64,000 bases of DNA from Flavobacteriales bacterium (GCA_016717305.1 JADKFY010000004.1:186001-250000), one strand, 5' to 3'; shown: positions 24,966 to 34,886, counted from the stretch's first letter. Numbers and translations are program-made. Notes: a model not told the origin generated them from the sequence alone.

Positions 24966-26510
24966 ATGGAAGATCTATTGAGCATTTTACTTGGCCTTCT
25001 AGCCGGCATGGTCGTTGGCGGAGGCATAGTTTACTTGGTGTTGAACAACGCCATGAAGAAACGCAGCGTAGGCATCCTGAAGGAAGCTGAGCTGGAAGCG
25101 GAGGCACTGAAGAAGGAAAAGATCGTGCAAGCGAAGGAGAAATTCCTTCAACTGAAAGAGGACCACGAAAAGGATGTGCGCGAACGCGAGCGGGCCGTTA
25201 CCAGTGCACAGGACAAGGCCAAGCAACGCGAACAGCAATTGAGCCGCCAGCAGCAAGACCTTTCCAACAAGGACAAGCAGGTGGAACGTCTCCAAGAAGA
25301 GCTCGAACAAAAGCTCGCTGGATTGGAACGCCGCCGGGAAGAGACCGAGAAGATGCACACCAAGCAGGTCAACCTGCTGGAGAACATCAGCGGCCTGAAT
25401 GCCGAGGAGGCCAAGAAGCAAATGATGGACTCCTTGAAGGATGAGGCCCGAACTGCAGCCATGGCTACGATCAAGGATATTTCCGAGGAAGCCAAGTTAA
25501 CGGCCAACAAGGAGGCGAAACGCATCGTCATCCAGACCATCCAACGGGTGGCCACGGAACATGCGGTGGAGAACTCGGTGAGCGTTTTCCACATCGAGAA
25601 CGACGAGATCAAAGGCCGCATCATCGGTCGAGAGGGGCGGAACATTCGCACACTGGAAGAAATGACAGGAGTGGAGATCATCGTGGATGACACGCCCGGC
25701 GCCATCATCCTGAGCTGCTTTGATGCGGTGCGACGGGAGATCGCCCGGTTGGCGTTGCACCAGTTGGTGAAGGATGGCCGCATCCACCCAGCACGTATCG
25801 AGGAGATCGTGGCCAAGACCAAGAAGCATTTGGAAGAGGAGATCGTGGAGGTGGGTAAACGCACCTGCATCGATCTTGGCATCCACGGCTTGCATGCCGA
25901 ACTCATCCGTATGGTAGGCCGCATGAAGTACCGCAGCTCGTACGGACAGAACCTGTTGCAGCACAGCCGCGAGGTCGCCAACCTCAGCGCGATCATGGCC
26001 AGCGAATTGGGCTTGAACCCGAAGACCGCCAAACGCGCCGGACTCTTGCACGACATTGGAAAGGTGCCGGACGAAGAACCCGAATTGCCACACGCCTTGT
26101 TGGGCATGAAACTGGCGGAGAAGTATGGCGAGAAGCCGGACGTGTGCAACGCGATCGGTGCCCACCACGACGAGATCGAGATGAACACCTTGCTTTCGCC
26201 GATCGTGCAAGCCTGCGATGCCATTAGTGGAGCACGCCCCGGCGCACGGCGCGAGGCCACCGAGCAGTACATCAAACGCCTCAAGGACCTGGAGAACTTG
26301 GCCATGAGCTACAACGGTGTGAGCAAGGCCTACGCCATCCAAGCCGGTCGTGAACTGCGCGTTATGGTGGAGAGCGACCGTATCTCGGACGTCCAAAGTG
26401 ATGAGATCAGCATGAGCATCGCCGATCGCATCATGAACGAAATGACCTACCCGGGCCAAGTGAAGATCACGGTGATCAGGGAGAAGCGTTCCGTTGCCGT
26501 TGCGAAGTGA
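24966..26510 (+). CDS. rny: Ribonuclease Y
   Basis: Membrane-anchored endoribonuclease that starts mRNA decay. The 514-residue protein has the family order: N-terminal membrane helix (LLSILLGLLAGMVVGGGIVYLVL), a long charged coiled coil (residues about 30-200), a KH domain (IKGRIIGREGRNIRTLEEMTGV), and an HD domain with AGLLHDIGKVPDEE and IGAHHDE. Length is typical. It is preceded by a hairpin-forming spacer after zapA. Confidence 0.96.
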   Translation: MEDLLSILLGLLAGMVVGGGIVYLVLNNAMKKRSVGILKEAELEAEALKKEKIVQAKEKFLQLKEDHEKDVRERERAVTSAQDKAKQREQQLSRQQQDLSNKDKQVERLQEELEQKLAGLERRREETEKMHTKQVNLLENISGLNAEEAKKQMMDSLKDEARTAAMATIKDISEEAKLTANKEAKRIVIQTIQRVATEHAVENSVSVFHIENDEIKGRIIGREGRNIRTLEEMTGVEIIVDDTPGAIILSCFDAVRREIARLALHQLVKDGRIHPARIEEIVAKTKKHLEEEIVEVGKRTCIDLGIHGLHAELIRMVGRMKYRSSYGQNLLQHSREVANLSAIMASELGLNPKTAKRAGLLHDIGKVPDEEPELPHALLGMKLAEKYGEKPDVCNAIGAHHDEIEMNTLLSPIVQACDAISGARPGARREATEQYIKRLKDLENLAMSYNGVSKAYAIQAGRELRVMVESDRISDVQSDEISMSIADRIMNEMTYPGQVKITVIREKRSVAVAK

Positions 26511-26608
26511 TCAACTGCCAGCAGTAGTTCATCGCCGGAAGGCATTCGCTATGGGGGCTTTCGCGAACCAACGCCCTGCGGGAGAGTTATGGTAAGAGCA
26601 AAACGGCA

Positions 26609-27280
26609 ATGAAGGACCGGCTGAAGGATATTTTCCAATGGGAGGTCCGGTCTTGGTCCCGTGCATTGCCCATTTGGCAACGCAACTTGCCGAAGGAACG
26701 ACCGCTGAAGGCCTTGGGTATTGGAGAACGTGAAGGGGGTACCACCCTCTGGTTGGCTTTGGAAGGTGCCGATGTGGTGTGTACGGACCTTCGTCCTTTC
26801 CCAACCCGTACCAAAGAAATGCACCTCGAGTACGGGGTCTCTGATAGAGTGACCTATTCCGAAGCGGATGTCCTTGAGCTACCGTTCCCGGACAATAGTT
26901 TCGATGTGGTCATCTTCAAAAGCGTGATCGGCGCACTCTCTGAGAAGCAACGGCAAGTGAAAGCCTTGGAAGAGATCCATCGGGTACTTACACCCGGTGG
27001 TGTGCTGTTGTTCGCGGAGAACTTGCACGGAACACGTATCCACCGTTGGCTGCGGAAGCGTTTCGTGAAGTGGGACCACTATTGGCGCTACTTGGACCCG
27101 ATCACCGACCTGGACCTGTTCGCGCCATTTTCAAGGATCGAAACACACACGACAGGGCTCTTTGCCAACCTCGGTCGCACGGAATTCCAACGTGATCTGA
27201 TCGCCCGCATTGATCCCATTCTTCTACCCATGGTACCGACCAGATGGCACAGCATTTTGATCGGCGCTGCGTTCAAATAG
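26609..27280 (+). CDS. Class I SAM-dependent methyltransferase
   Basis: A 223-residue Rossmann-fold methyltransferase. Motif I is degenerate (KALGIGEREGGTTLWLA); motif II ends in VVCTDLRPFP, and post-I/IV is EADVLELPFPDNSFDVVIFKS, followed by RVLTPGGVLLFAEN, as in UbiE/methyltransf_11 proteins. The substrate is unknown. ATG 26609 is the first start giving a plausible N-terminus. It stands 75 bp upstream of a sugar-nucleotide epimerase gene, which hints at a polysaccharide or lipid role but does not prove it. Confidence 0.8.
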   Translation: MKDRLKDIFQWEVRSWSRALPIWQRNLPKERPLKALGIGEREGGTTLWLALEGADVVCTDLRPFPTRTKEMHLEYGVSDRVTYSEADVLELPFPDNSFDVVIFKSVIGALSEKQRQVKALEEIHRVLTPGGVLLFAENLHGTRIHRWLRKRFVKWDHYWRYLDPITDLDLFAPFSRIETHTTGLFANLGRTEFQRDLIARIDPILLPMVPTRWHSILIGAAFK

Positions 27281-27332
27281 ACTCCGAACGGGTTGCCCAC
27301 GGCATCAAGATGTTCGGGTAGCAAAGGCCAGT

Positions 27333-27340
27333 TACTTTTG
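27333..27340 (+). promoter_or_regulatory. Bacteroidota -7 promoter element (TACTTTTG)
   Basis: Exact TAnnTTTG match 15 bp before the epimerase ATG at 27356. It implies the epimerase gene has its own promoter rather than relying on the methyltransferase gene. Confidence 0.5.
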
Positions 27341-27355
27341 GAACGACAGTAAAGC

Positions 27356-28339
27356 ATGGAACAACAAAGCCACATGACCATTCTCGTCACCGGGGGTTCC
27401 GGCTTTATCGGCAGCCATGTTTGCGACGCGTTAGTAGCCCGTGGAGCAGTTGTGCGTTGCATGGACAATTTGGCGACCAGCAAGCGCAGCAACATCCAGC
27501 ACCTGGAGCATCTGCCGAATTTCAAATTCGTTCCAGGGGATATCCGTTCGGAGGCGGATTGCAAAGTAGCCGTTGAAGGTGCGAACGTGGTGGTGCATTT
27601 GGCAGCCTTGGGTTCCGTGCCCCGATCCATCGCGGATCCATTGGCTTCGCACGCCACCAACCTCACCGGTTTCCTGAACATGTTGGAGTCTGCACGGCAA
27701 GCGGGTGTCCACCAATTCGTGTATGCTTCCAGCTCCAGTGTCTATGGCGATTCCAAGGCGTTGCCAAAGCGGGAACAGAACATCGGCCTGCCTCTTTCGC
27801 CGTACGCCGTTACCAAGGCCGGTGATGAAACGTATGCCACACTGTACAGCAGGTTACATGGTCTTTCCACCATTGGCCTGCGCTTCTTCAATGTCTTTGG
27901 TGAGCGACAAGATCCCGAAGGACCGTATGCGGCAGCGATCCCCAAGTTCATCAGCAGCTTTCTGGGCCATAAGCCACCGCAGATCCATGGTGATGGACTA
28001 CAAAGTCGTGACTTCACCTACGTGGCCAATGCCGTTCAAGCAGTGGTGTTGGCGGCCTATTCGAACGACCCGAATTGCCATGGCGAAGTGTTCAATGTAG
28101 CCTTCGGTGCACGCACTTCTTTGCTGGAACTGGTCGGTGCCCTTCGTAATGAATTGGCCATTATCGATCCCGCGATCGGTGAAGTAGGCGTGGAACACGT
28201 GGCGGAACGCAGTGGGGATATCCGCGATTCGTTGGCGGACATCAGCAAGGCGAAAGCGTTATTGGGCTACGCGCCGGAGGTGGATCTAAAGGCCGGACTG
28301 GCCAAAGCAGTTCCGTGGTATGTGAAGAATTGGGGTTGA
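27356..28339 (+). CDS. NAD-dependent sugar-nucleotide epimerase (extended SDR, WbpP/TviC-like)
   Basis: A 327-residue extended short-chain dehydrogenase. It has the NAD-binding GGSGFIGSHV near residue 12, the D-N-L-A-T-S loop after beta 2, VVHLAALGSVPRSI, the catalytic ASSSSVYGD with Y-x-x-x-K in SPYAVTKAGDE, and the GLRFFNVFGERQDP segment. The SVPRSI region and overall pattern are close to UDP-GlcNAc/GalNAc 4-epimerases for capsule or O-antigen (WbpP, TviC). ATG 27374 (MTILVTGG) is an alternative start. Converges on the downstream gene with only 5 bp between the stops. Confidence 0.85.
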   Translation: MEQQSHMTILVTGGSGFIGSHVCDALVARGAVVRCMDNLATSKRSNIQHLEHLPNFKFVPGDIRSEADCKVAVEGANVVVHLAALGSVPRSIADPLASHATNLTGFLNMLESARQAGVHQFVYASSSSVYGDSKALPKREQNIGLPLSPYAVTKAGDETYATLYSRLHGLSTIGLRFFNVFGERQDPEGPYAAAIPKFISSFLGHKPPQIHGDGLQSRDFTYVANAVQAVVLAAYSNDPNCHGEVFNVAFGARTSLLELVGALRNELAIIDPAIGEVGVEHVAERSGDIRDSLADISKAKALLGYAPEVDLKAGLAKAVPWYVKNWG

Positions 28340-28344
28340 GCCTA

Positions 28345-29646
28345 TCACGGCAACTTGTCGACCCGCAGGAACACCTCCCAGTACTTCGCCTTGTCCATGT
28401 TCTCCCAATGGATCTGATAATACCGCATCTGGTAGGTCTGCACTTGGCACAGGACCACAACTAGCATTGCGGTGATAAGTAGCACGCTGCGCCAAGACTT
28501 CATCAGCCGGTCCAAGGCCAGTGCGAACAGCAGCATGAACAGTCCGAGGAATTCCACGTACGGGCGCGCCCCAAAACTCCCTCCATACCACCAGTTCCAC
28601 CACGAAGAGAGTACATAGGTCAGCAGGATAAAGAAGGCCACCCACGCCCATGCTGCGGTCTTGGAAAAGCGACGCAGGAAAGGCCAACCCGCCATCGAAA
28701 GCAAGAGGAGCGGGGTGTAAACGAATAGTCCCTTCCGGTAGCTGAACAGGATGTCCAACATGTGCGGATCGGCCCAGCGGAATCCTTCGTCACCGTACGA
28801 ATACACGAAGGGACTGCCGGTCGCAATTTGGTAGTAAACCAGTTGAAGTGACACGACGGATACGCACAGGACGGCTGCACCAACAATGGCGGGAAGATGC
28901 GTCTTCACTAGAGATGTCAATGTTCGCCAATGGAGTTCCCGGTCGGCAAGAATGGGCAATGCAAAGAGGATGATCCCATTCACCGGTCTGATCAACACTA
29001 TGATGCCCAGCAACAGGCCAAGAAGGAGGATGCCCTTTTGTTCCTGCTTTTGCAGCAACTTTCTGCCCACCACCAGGAATGCGCTACAAAGCCCGAAACT
29101 GTAGGCGTGGCTCATGCCCGGTGCGATCACCGCATAGTAGAACAGGTTCGTTCCAAAGGTGAATGCGAAGAGGGTAACTGCGATCCACACCGGTGCAATT
29201 GAATACGTCCGAAGTAAGCTTGCCATGCAAAGAAGACCAATAAGCACCCATGCGATCGCGGCAAGGTTCACGGCAACGGTGTAGGGCTTGGAGTATCCGT
29301 CCGCAGGTCCATCGGTTGCGATCGCGTAGGCATGTGCCACCCCGAAGAAAGGCAGCTGGGCCAGCGCTGTGCCCAGGTAGTATTTGTTGATCAAGTCACC
29401 ATGATGATTGGCCCTGTACTCATAGAACAAGTTCAGGTCGTAGTAGTTCTCCCTTTCTATGGCATCGAAGAAACCGAAGTTGGGATCGTGGTAGATGAAG
29501 AGCGCCGGCAAGTAGGCGTAGTAGCCTTTGGCATCGGCTTGCAAGACGGTCTTCCAATGTTCCTTGCCCCAGTTGATGTTGGAACTGGATACAACGAGCA
29601 ATACCCCGATGATCAGGATAGTGACGCCCGGCCAGCGTGCCTTCAT
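28345..29646 (-). CDS. Polytopic membrane protein, unknown (possible glycosyltransferase-like)
   Basis: A 433-residue protein with about ten membrane helices. After helix 1 a periplasmic loop carries LQADAKGYYAYLPALFIYHDP, a conserved-looking acidic/aromatic motif seen in Bacteroidota membrane proteins that resemble GT-C enzymes. Later loops include SSWWNWWYGGSFGARPYVEF. Its ATG overlaps the stop of the WD40 gene by 4 bp, so they are co-transcribed, although no functional link is obvious. Confidence 0.75.
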   Translation of the reverse strand: MKARWPGVTILIIGVLLVVSSSNINWGKEHWKTVLQADAKGYYAYLPALFIYHDPNFGFFDAIERENYYDLNLFYEYRANHHGDLINKYYLGTALAQLPFFGVAHAYAIATDGPADGYSKPYTVAVNLAAIAWVLIGLLCMASLLRTYSIAPVWIAVTLFAFTFGTNLFYYAVIAPGMSHAYSFGLCSAFLVVGRKLLQKQEQKGILLLGLLLGIIVLIRPVNGIILFALPILADRELHWRTLTSLVKTHLPAIVGAAVLCVSVVSLQLVYYQIATGSPFVYSYGDEGFRWADPHMLDILFSYRKGLFVYTPLLLLSMAGWPFLRRFSKTAAWAWVAFFILLTYVLSSWWNWWYGGSFGARPYVEFLGLFMLLFALALDRLMKSWRSVLLITAMLVVVLCQVQTYQMRYYQIHWENMDKAKYWEVFLRVDKLP

Positions 29647-30569
29647 GATCGCAAGCTCCAGCCTTTCACCATCCTGTCGTCACTCGCAGTGAAAAGTTGT
29701 GATCCTTTCCAAAGGCACGCATTGATCGAATGGGTATGGGCCGACTTGTTCCGTTCTGTTTGGAAGAGTGGATCCAAGGAGTTCGCGTCCCAGTACTTCA
29801 GCAGTGCGTCTCGACCTACAGAGGCCAAGACCCTTCCACTGGGATCAACCGATGCCGCATATACCGAACCCTTGTGCGCGGCGAACGCATGGATCGATCG
29901 CCCGCCTTCTTCGGTATGCCAAAAGCGGAGGAACCCGTCCTTTCCGCCGCTGATCAGAACAGGTTTGTTGGGATGGTAGGAAACGCTGGTGGCGCCATTC
30001 ACGTGCGCGTCGATGCACATGGTCTCATTCAGCAAGGTGGGTTCAAATTCCCGCACGGTACCGTCACCGCAGGCCACCGAAAATCGGTCAGAAGTAGGGG
30101 AGTTGGCCAGCCCACGGAGCTTCTCTTCGCAGAGCGGAATTTGACGCTCCAGTTCCAGTTTCTCCGTGCCCTTCGATCCAGTGGTCCACCGCCACGCACT
30201 CAGGATACCATCGCCCCCAGCGCACACCAACCGACCGGGGGAATGGGCCAACATGCTGAAGATCCCTTTCCGGTGCAGTTCCACCGCTTGCGTTTCCGCC
30301 TTCGCACGTAGATCGATCACGTGCAACTTTCCGGAACCTGAGCCGACCAATAGCATCTGCCGGGCGGTATCCATGTGGATGCTGAAGATGGCCTCACCGA
30401 TCGTGGCGATCAGTGTTCCCTTTTCGGGTTCGTTCGGGTCCCATGCCACCACCTTTCCATCGCCTCCGCCACTGATGAACGTACGCGCATTTGTGCCATT
30501 CGCTAGGGCATAGACCGCTGCGGTGTGTCCATTGAAGACCATTGCACCCGCCAAGATCGGATCTGTCAT
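29643..30569 (-). CDS. WD40 repeat protein
   Basis: A 308-residue cytoplasmic (no signal peptide) beta-propeller with about seven WD40 blades; clear blades are FNGHTAAVYALANG...FISGGGDGKVVAWD, IFSMLAHSP...VCAGGDGILSAW, and GATSVSYHP...LISGGKDGFLRFWH. It spans nearly the full propeller with no extra domain. Probably a protein-interaction scaffold. It is the first gene of a pair with 28345-29646. Confidence 0.85.
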   Translation of the reverse strand: MTDPILAGAMVFNGHTAAVYALANGTNARTFISGGGDGKVVAWDPNEPEKGTLIATIGEAIFSIHMDTARQMLLVGSGSGKLHVIDLRAKAETQAVELHRKGIFSMLAHSPGRLVCAGGDGILSAWRWTTGSKGTEKLELERQIPLCEEKLRGLANSPTSDRFSVACGDGTVREFEPTLLNETMCIDAHVNGATSVSYHPNKPVLISGGKDGFLRFWHTEEGGRSIHAFAAHKGSVYAASVDPSGRVLASVGRDALLKYWDANSLDPLFQTERNKSAHTHSINACLWKGSQLFTASDDRMVKGWSLRS

Positions 30570-30650
30570 TCCGTCAAAGATGGTAAAGTCCTTTATGGGG
30601 ATAAAAGTTGACCGAGAACCACAACTCGTTGAAGATGCGGAACAAGCACA

Positions 30651-32111
30651 CTAGGCTTTCGCCTCTTCCTTAACCCCCTTGCTCGGCGAATACCCGAACA
30701 GCAGATTGTCCTTGATCATGTTGTCGACGTAAGGTGGCACCAACGATTCCCAACCGGGTTGGTTGCTTCGGATCAGGTCCAGGACTTGTTTGCTGAAGAT
30801 ATGCAGTACGTTGGGGTCGTAATTATTGATGTCCACCAACCGTTTGTTGAAGAGCAGGTAGTCGTACAACGGCTGTAGGCGCGGGTGTACGGGCATGGTC
30901 CGGGTGGTCACGATCTCCGCAGTTGCCGAAGCACGACTTGGATAAACATAGATCTTCAAGTCGCGGGTGAAGAGGATCCCGAACGCCTCCAACATGCCCC
31001 CGTTCAAGTGGCGGTAGTACTTCTCGTCGAACACGTCCACCAGGTTGTTCACACCCATGATCAACCCCATACGCGACTTCGTGTAGCGGCTGAAGTACTC
31101 CACCAATTTGTAGTACTCCTGGTAGTTGCTGATCAGCACGGTTTGGCCAAGACTGCATAGGATATCGGCCCGATCAATGAAGTCCTTTTCATCCACATCC
31201 CCGGTATCGGACCGCAAATTGTTCAACGTGATCTCGAAGAGCACCTGCATGTTCTGGCGTTCTACACGCTGCTCTTTGATGAACATGTTGTAGCCGTTCA
31301 TGATCATGTCGATGTTCACCTTGGTCACCGGCCTGAAACTCCCACGAATGGTCAGGATGTTCTTCTTGTAAAGGGCCTCGCTCGCTTGGAGGTTCTGGCC
31401 GTCGGGACCGAAGAGCACGGCATCCGTAAAGCCACGTTTCACCAGCTGTAGACTGAGCAAACGGTTGTCCACCTGCTGGAAGACCGGTCCGTTCATCTGT
31501 ATCATGTCCACTTCGATCACGTGCCTGCTCACGTTATCGTAGAGCGCCGTCATTATCTCATCCGGGTCGGCGTGGTGGATCAGGCAGCCGTGGAGCAGGT
31601 TCACCCCCATGATCCCGATGCCTTCTTGTTGCAGGCTGATGTCGGGATCGTGCAGGCGCACGTGCAGGATCACATCGTTGGTGGGCTCTTGGGGGCCGGC
31701 TTGGAACCGAACACCGATCCAACCGTGTCCACTGTGCGGCCGTTCAAAGGTGCTTCCGGCAACCGTGTTGGCGAAGGTGAAGAACTTCTTGGTGGGGTGG
31801 TCAGCACGGTTCAGCCGTTCCTGCATAAGACCGAACTCGTGCCCCAACATGTTCATCAACCGGCTTTCACATACGAACCGGTTGCCCGGTTCACTGCCGT
31901 AGATCGCGTTGCTGAAGTCCTTATCGTAGGCGCTCATGGCCTTCGCAATGGTCTGCGAAGCCCCGCCAGCCCTGAAGAAATGCCGCACGGTTTCCTGGCC
32001 GACACCGATCTCGGCGAAGGTGCCGTAGAGATCGGGGTTCATATTGATCCTGCGTGCTTTTTGCGCCGGGCTTAGCGGCACACGCTGGGGGTCCATTTGG
32101 ATCATGCTCAT
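30651..32111 (-). CDS. Conserved hypothetical protein (no recognised domain)
   Basis: A 486-residue soluble protein without signal peptide or membrane helix. Stretches such as GTFAEIGVGQETVRHFF, FTFANTVAGSTFERP, GHGWIGVRFQ, IGIMGVNLLHGCL, ILTIRGSFRPVT and GLIMGVNNLVDVF look like a well-conserved enzyme core, and the protein is not low-complexity. I do not recognise the family and assign no function. The first possible start is TTG 32183; ATG 32111 (MSMIQMDPQR) is more plausible. A monocistronic gene divergent from the DUF5723-like gene. Confidence 0.75.
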   Translation of the reverse strand: MSMIQMDPQRVPLSPAQKARRINMNPDLYGTFAEIGVGQETVRHFFRAGGASQTIAKAMSAYDKDFSNAIYGSEPGNRFVCESRLMNMLGHEFGLMQERLNRADHPTKKFFTFANTVAGSTFERPHSGHGWIGVRFQAGPQEPTNDVILHVRLHDPDISLQQEGIGIMGVNLLHGCLIHHADPDEIMTALYDNVSRHVIEVDMIQMNGPVFQQVDNRLLSLQLVKRGFTDAVLFGPDGQNLQASEALYKKNILTIRGSFRPVTKVNIDMIMNGYNMFIKEQRVERQNMQVLFEITLNNLRSDTGDVDEKDFIDRADILCSLGQTVLISNYQEYYKLVEYFSRYTKSRMGLIMGVNNLVDVFDEKYYRHLNGGMLEAFGILFTRDLKIYVYPSRASATAEIVTTRTMPVHPRLQPLYDYLLFNKRLVDINNYDPNVLHIFSKQVLDLIRSNQPGWESLVPPYVDNMIKDNLLFGYSPSKGVKEEAKA

Positions 32112-32304
32112 CGAAGCGGACGTTTCCGTCGGGGTCAAAGGTAAAGTCTTCGGTTGGGCCGTGGGCAATTGGTGGATGATCAACGTTCATTTACGTTGCT
32201 TCATCGTGTATGGATCTTTGAGCGTTCCAGACCAGATCCAGAGGTGCCTGGCATTCACCTGATGTTACCCAACCCTAGGGGTGGGAATGCCGTACAACCG
32301 CGCC

Positions 32305-33435
32305 ATGCGTTTCCAACTCTTGTGTGCTGCGGTCGTTTTGGTCCATCTCGCAAACGCCCAAGAGCGTTTCGGACTCGCGCACAGCAACTACAACCCAACG
32401 GATGCCGCATACCTGAACCCGGCGCGCACGGCCGGTCAATGGCCCTACACGGATATCCGGATCCTTGGGGCCGATGTACACGCTTGGAACAGCTTGGTCG
32501 CTTGGTCCGACCGTGATAGGGCGCTGGTGGGCGAGGTGCGGAACGGGCTCGCCGGTCAAACAACGGGCAATGTCGTTCGGCGCGGGAACGCACTTTCGGA
32601 TGGCCATAAGGCCGTGGTCCAAGCCAACGTATTGGGACCTGCAGTTTCCTTGGCATTGGGCCGAGGAACCTTCGGCATCGGTATGCGGTCCCGGGTACAC
32701 ATTAGCGGTTCCGGCGTTTCCAAGGAAATGGCCAACTACATGTTCGAGGGCTTGAACTATGCCCCGCAAATGGGCCAGCGCTACCACGATCGTGGGGTGC
32801 GCGTGCTTGGAGCGGCTTGGACCGAATTCGGTGTGAGCTACGCGCACATCCTCAAGTCCGAAGGCTTCAGCATGATCAGTGCGGGCGTAACGCTCCGCTA
32901 CAATATCGGCCACGCCGCCGGGGCATTGCAGTTCACCGATCTGGGCTATACGGTGCTCGATACCGCACGACTGGACGTACACAACGCGACGGCGCGATAC
33001 GGCTTTGCAATGCCCAGTGCAAATGCAGGGCGCGGTTGGGGCGCGGACCTCGGTGCCGTATATGAGCGCACAATGGACGAAGCGGATGGGTATCGCCCGC
33101 ACAAGGGTGCATCAGGCTGCACGCCCATGCGATACCGGTACCGTATCGGTGTGTCGCTCATCGATCTGGGTGGCATCCGTTTCCGCAATGCCGAAGCGGG
33201 CACCATTTCAACCGGGTCATTGTCCATAGCGGACCACCAACACGTTCCGGTCCAAGGCGTGGAAGGGGTGGACAGTTTGTTTGCGTCCTCAACGAACTGG
33301 TCGCGTACGAACAGCTTCAAAGTGGGAGCTCCCACTGCGCTCTTTCTATTCAGTACGACCAGCGCTTGGCCAACAACACGTACATCGGCTTTGCAGCAGT
33401 ACAACAGTTGGCAGGTCGGAATACGACACGGCTAA
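32305..33435 (+). CDS. DUF5723-like outer-membrane-type protein, frameshifted
   Basis: As read, 376 residues. It has a signal peptide (MRFQLLCAAVVLVHLANAQ) followed by a beta-rich region with AYLNPARTAG, the NPA-type motif of Bacteroidota DUF5723/OmpP1-like proteins, and alternating GIGMRSRVHISG, GVTLRYNIG, GADLGAVYER strands. Near 33343-33351 the true frame moves by one base (ALFL then QYDQRLANNTYIG), so the last 25 codons here are spurious. One missing base explains it. ATG 32305 is chosen over 32281/32287 for the signal peptide. Confidence 0.75.
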   Translation: MRFQLLCAAVVLVHLANAQERFGLAHSNYNPTDAAYLNPARTAGQWPYTDIRILGADVHAWNSLVAWSDRDRALVGEVRNGLAGQTTGNVVRRGNALSDGHKAVVQANVLGPAVSLALGRGTFGIGMRSRVHISGSGVSKEMANYMFEGLNYAPQMGQRYHDRGVRVLGAAWTEFGVSYAHILKSEGFSMISAGVTLRYNIGHAAGALQFTDLGYTVLDTARLDVHNATARYGFAMPSANAGRGWGADLGAVYERTMDEADGYRPHKGASGCTPMRYRYRIGVSLIDLGGIRFRNAEAGTISTGSLSIADHQHVPVQGVEGVDSLFASSTNWSRTNSFKVGAPTALFLFSTTSAWPTTRTSALQQYNSWQVGIRHG

Positions 33436-33749
33436 GGCGCTCCAATTCCATGGCCATAACGCCACGTTTCGAAACACGCTACTTCGAAGCAGCTTTGCCC
33501 ATCGTCATGCACGAATACGATGTTGCTCACCCGTCGATCGGTTTCATGTTGCGGTTGAACGGACTTGTGGTCGGTTCCGATCATATCATGCCCTTCATCA
33601 GCAAAGGCGATGTGTATGCATTGGACCTCTATGTCCGGGTGCGGTGGATGATCTTCCGCAGCCCTGCATGTCGCGGCAAACGCACGAACAAAAAGCACCG
33701 CAGCGGGAGCAAGGAGATGATCCCGTGTTCTTTTCCGGGTGGTGGGTGA
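33349..33749 (+). CDS. C-terminal fragment of the frameshifted DUF5723-like protein
   Basis: In the third frame the barrel-like pattern continues: QYDQRLANNTYIGFAAVQQL, then FETRYFEAALPIVMHEYD, SIGFMLRLNGLVVGSDH and GDVYALDLYVRVR. This matches the expected C-terminal strands of the same protein. After about 33650 the sequence turns basic (CRGKRTNKKHRSG) and ends at 33749. The end may be natural or further decayed. Confidence 0.6.
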
Positions 33750-34221
33750 TAGGTCAGGAGCTGCTTGAAGGGTCAAGCACCCTACTCATACAAAGTTGAT
33801 TCCACTGGGCTTGGACCGATCCATTTGATTCGAACGTCCCTGAGTTCAGCAGCAATCGATCCACCTTCACCACAGGAAGGACCTTAGCTCCGGGATCACT
33901 TCTGAATGAAACGGTAGTGCGCCCTGCGGGCAGGTTGCTATTATTGAAGGGCAATGGACCGGACGAACGCGGAACCTTCCTGCGATCTTCGAGGTCCAAC
34001 CTGCAAGGCAGAACGAAGCAACGCTCCGCCGTTTCATGTTAGGGGTATTTGATCAAAGGTGAACCGGCCACTCCGCTATCGGAACCGGGTCCTTCATTTC
34101 ATCCCGAGGCCCATCTTGCCGCGATGCACTCACCTTCAAAAACCCTGTCAATTGTCATTCCTAGGCCAAAGGACCCTTTCTATTTTGTGCTTTTGATACT
34201 TGATCCATACCAACAGATCGC
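33750..34221. other. Intergenic stretch without a recognised gene
   Basis: About 470 bp. A plus-strand frame is open for about 80 codons after the TGA at 33797 up to a TAG near 34040 but has no start codon. A minus-strand frame (33754-33999) is similarly uninformative. Neither shows a domain. I see no RNA gene or clear terminator. Confidence 0.4.
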
Positions 34222-34875
34222 ATGGAGCCTATCGTTTACCCTCGCTTCCTATTTGTTAGAGACAACTTCTATGCTGACCCCAACGAGGTGTACCGAGCGG
34301 CACAAAAAGCCACCTATTACGAACCGGAGGGGTATACCGGTTTTCGCAGCACCACCGTGTACCATGAGCCGAAGGTCAAAGCCAAATTGGAACGTTTGCT
34401 GGGTGTGAAGATCACGCGCTGGGACACCGACCCCAAAGAAGAGAACGGTGTCTTCTACCAAGCCTTCGCGAAGGGACAGAACAAGGAAGTGCCTGGCGTG
34501 CATTCCGACACGCCGTACAACGACATTACAGCTGTGGTCTACCTGACCCCTGGTCTTCCATTTGACCGGGGTACCTCTTTGTGGATGCACAAGCGAACAG
34601 GGCTGTTCGATCCACCTACACCTGCTGCCGCGCGCAAGTTGAAGATGAAGTTTTCAGAGCTGGATGCCCTCTTCGAAAAGGATAGTCGGGATCGTAGCAA
34701 ATGGGTGGAGGTGGACCGGGCGGGTTACCGTGCGAACCGTTTGGTGGCGTATCCCTCGGGCGCGCTTCATTCGGCCACGAACCACCATGGCGGGAGCATC
34801 GGCACCGTTCGCCTTTACCAGACCTTCCGTATCGGCGTGGATTGGAAAGGGTCGAAGTTCGTGGCCGCAGGGTAG
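34222..34875 (+). CDS. DUF6445-like protein, possible 2OG-Fe(II)-type fold
   Basis: A 217-residue cytoplasmic protein. The middle holds VPGVHSDTPYNDITAVVYLTPG, with H-x-D, and the C-terminal part GALHSATNHHGG then TVRLYQTFRI. The spacing H-x-D ... H ... R is that of 2-oxoglutarate/Fe(II) dioxygenases, and DUF6445 proteins share this layout. Whether iron and 2OG are used is inference. Start ATG 34222 follows an AT-rich leader with TTTTG-like elements. Converges on 34887-36501. Confidence 0.65.
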   Translation: MEPIVYPRFLFVRDNFYADPNEVYRAAQKATYYEPEGYTGFRSTTVYHEPKVKAKLERLLGVKITRWDTDPKEENGVFYQAFAKGQNKEVPGVHSDTPYNDITAVVYLTPGLPFDRGTSLWMHKRTGLFDPPTPAAARKLKMKFSELDALFEKDSRDRSKWVEVDRAGYRANRLVAYPSGALHSATNHHGGSIGTVRLYQTFRIGVDWKGSKFVAAG

Positions 34876-34886
34876 CCGTTCTACCG

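Noticed and set aside
30030..30060. tRNA T-arm-like GGGTTCAAATTCCC
   Set aside because: Lies inside the WD40 gene reading frame and no cloverleaf can be built around it.
33754..33999. 81-codon minus-strand open frame
   Set aside because: No recognisable features and an equally open plus-strand frame without a start; no support for either.
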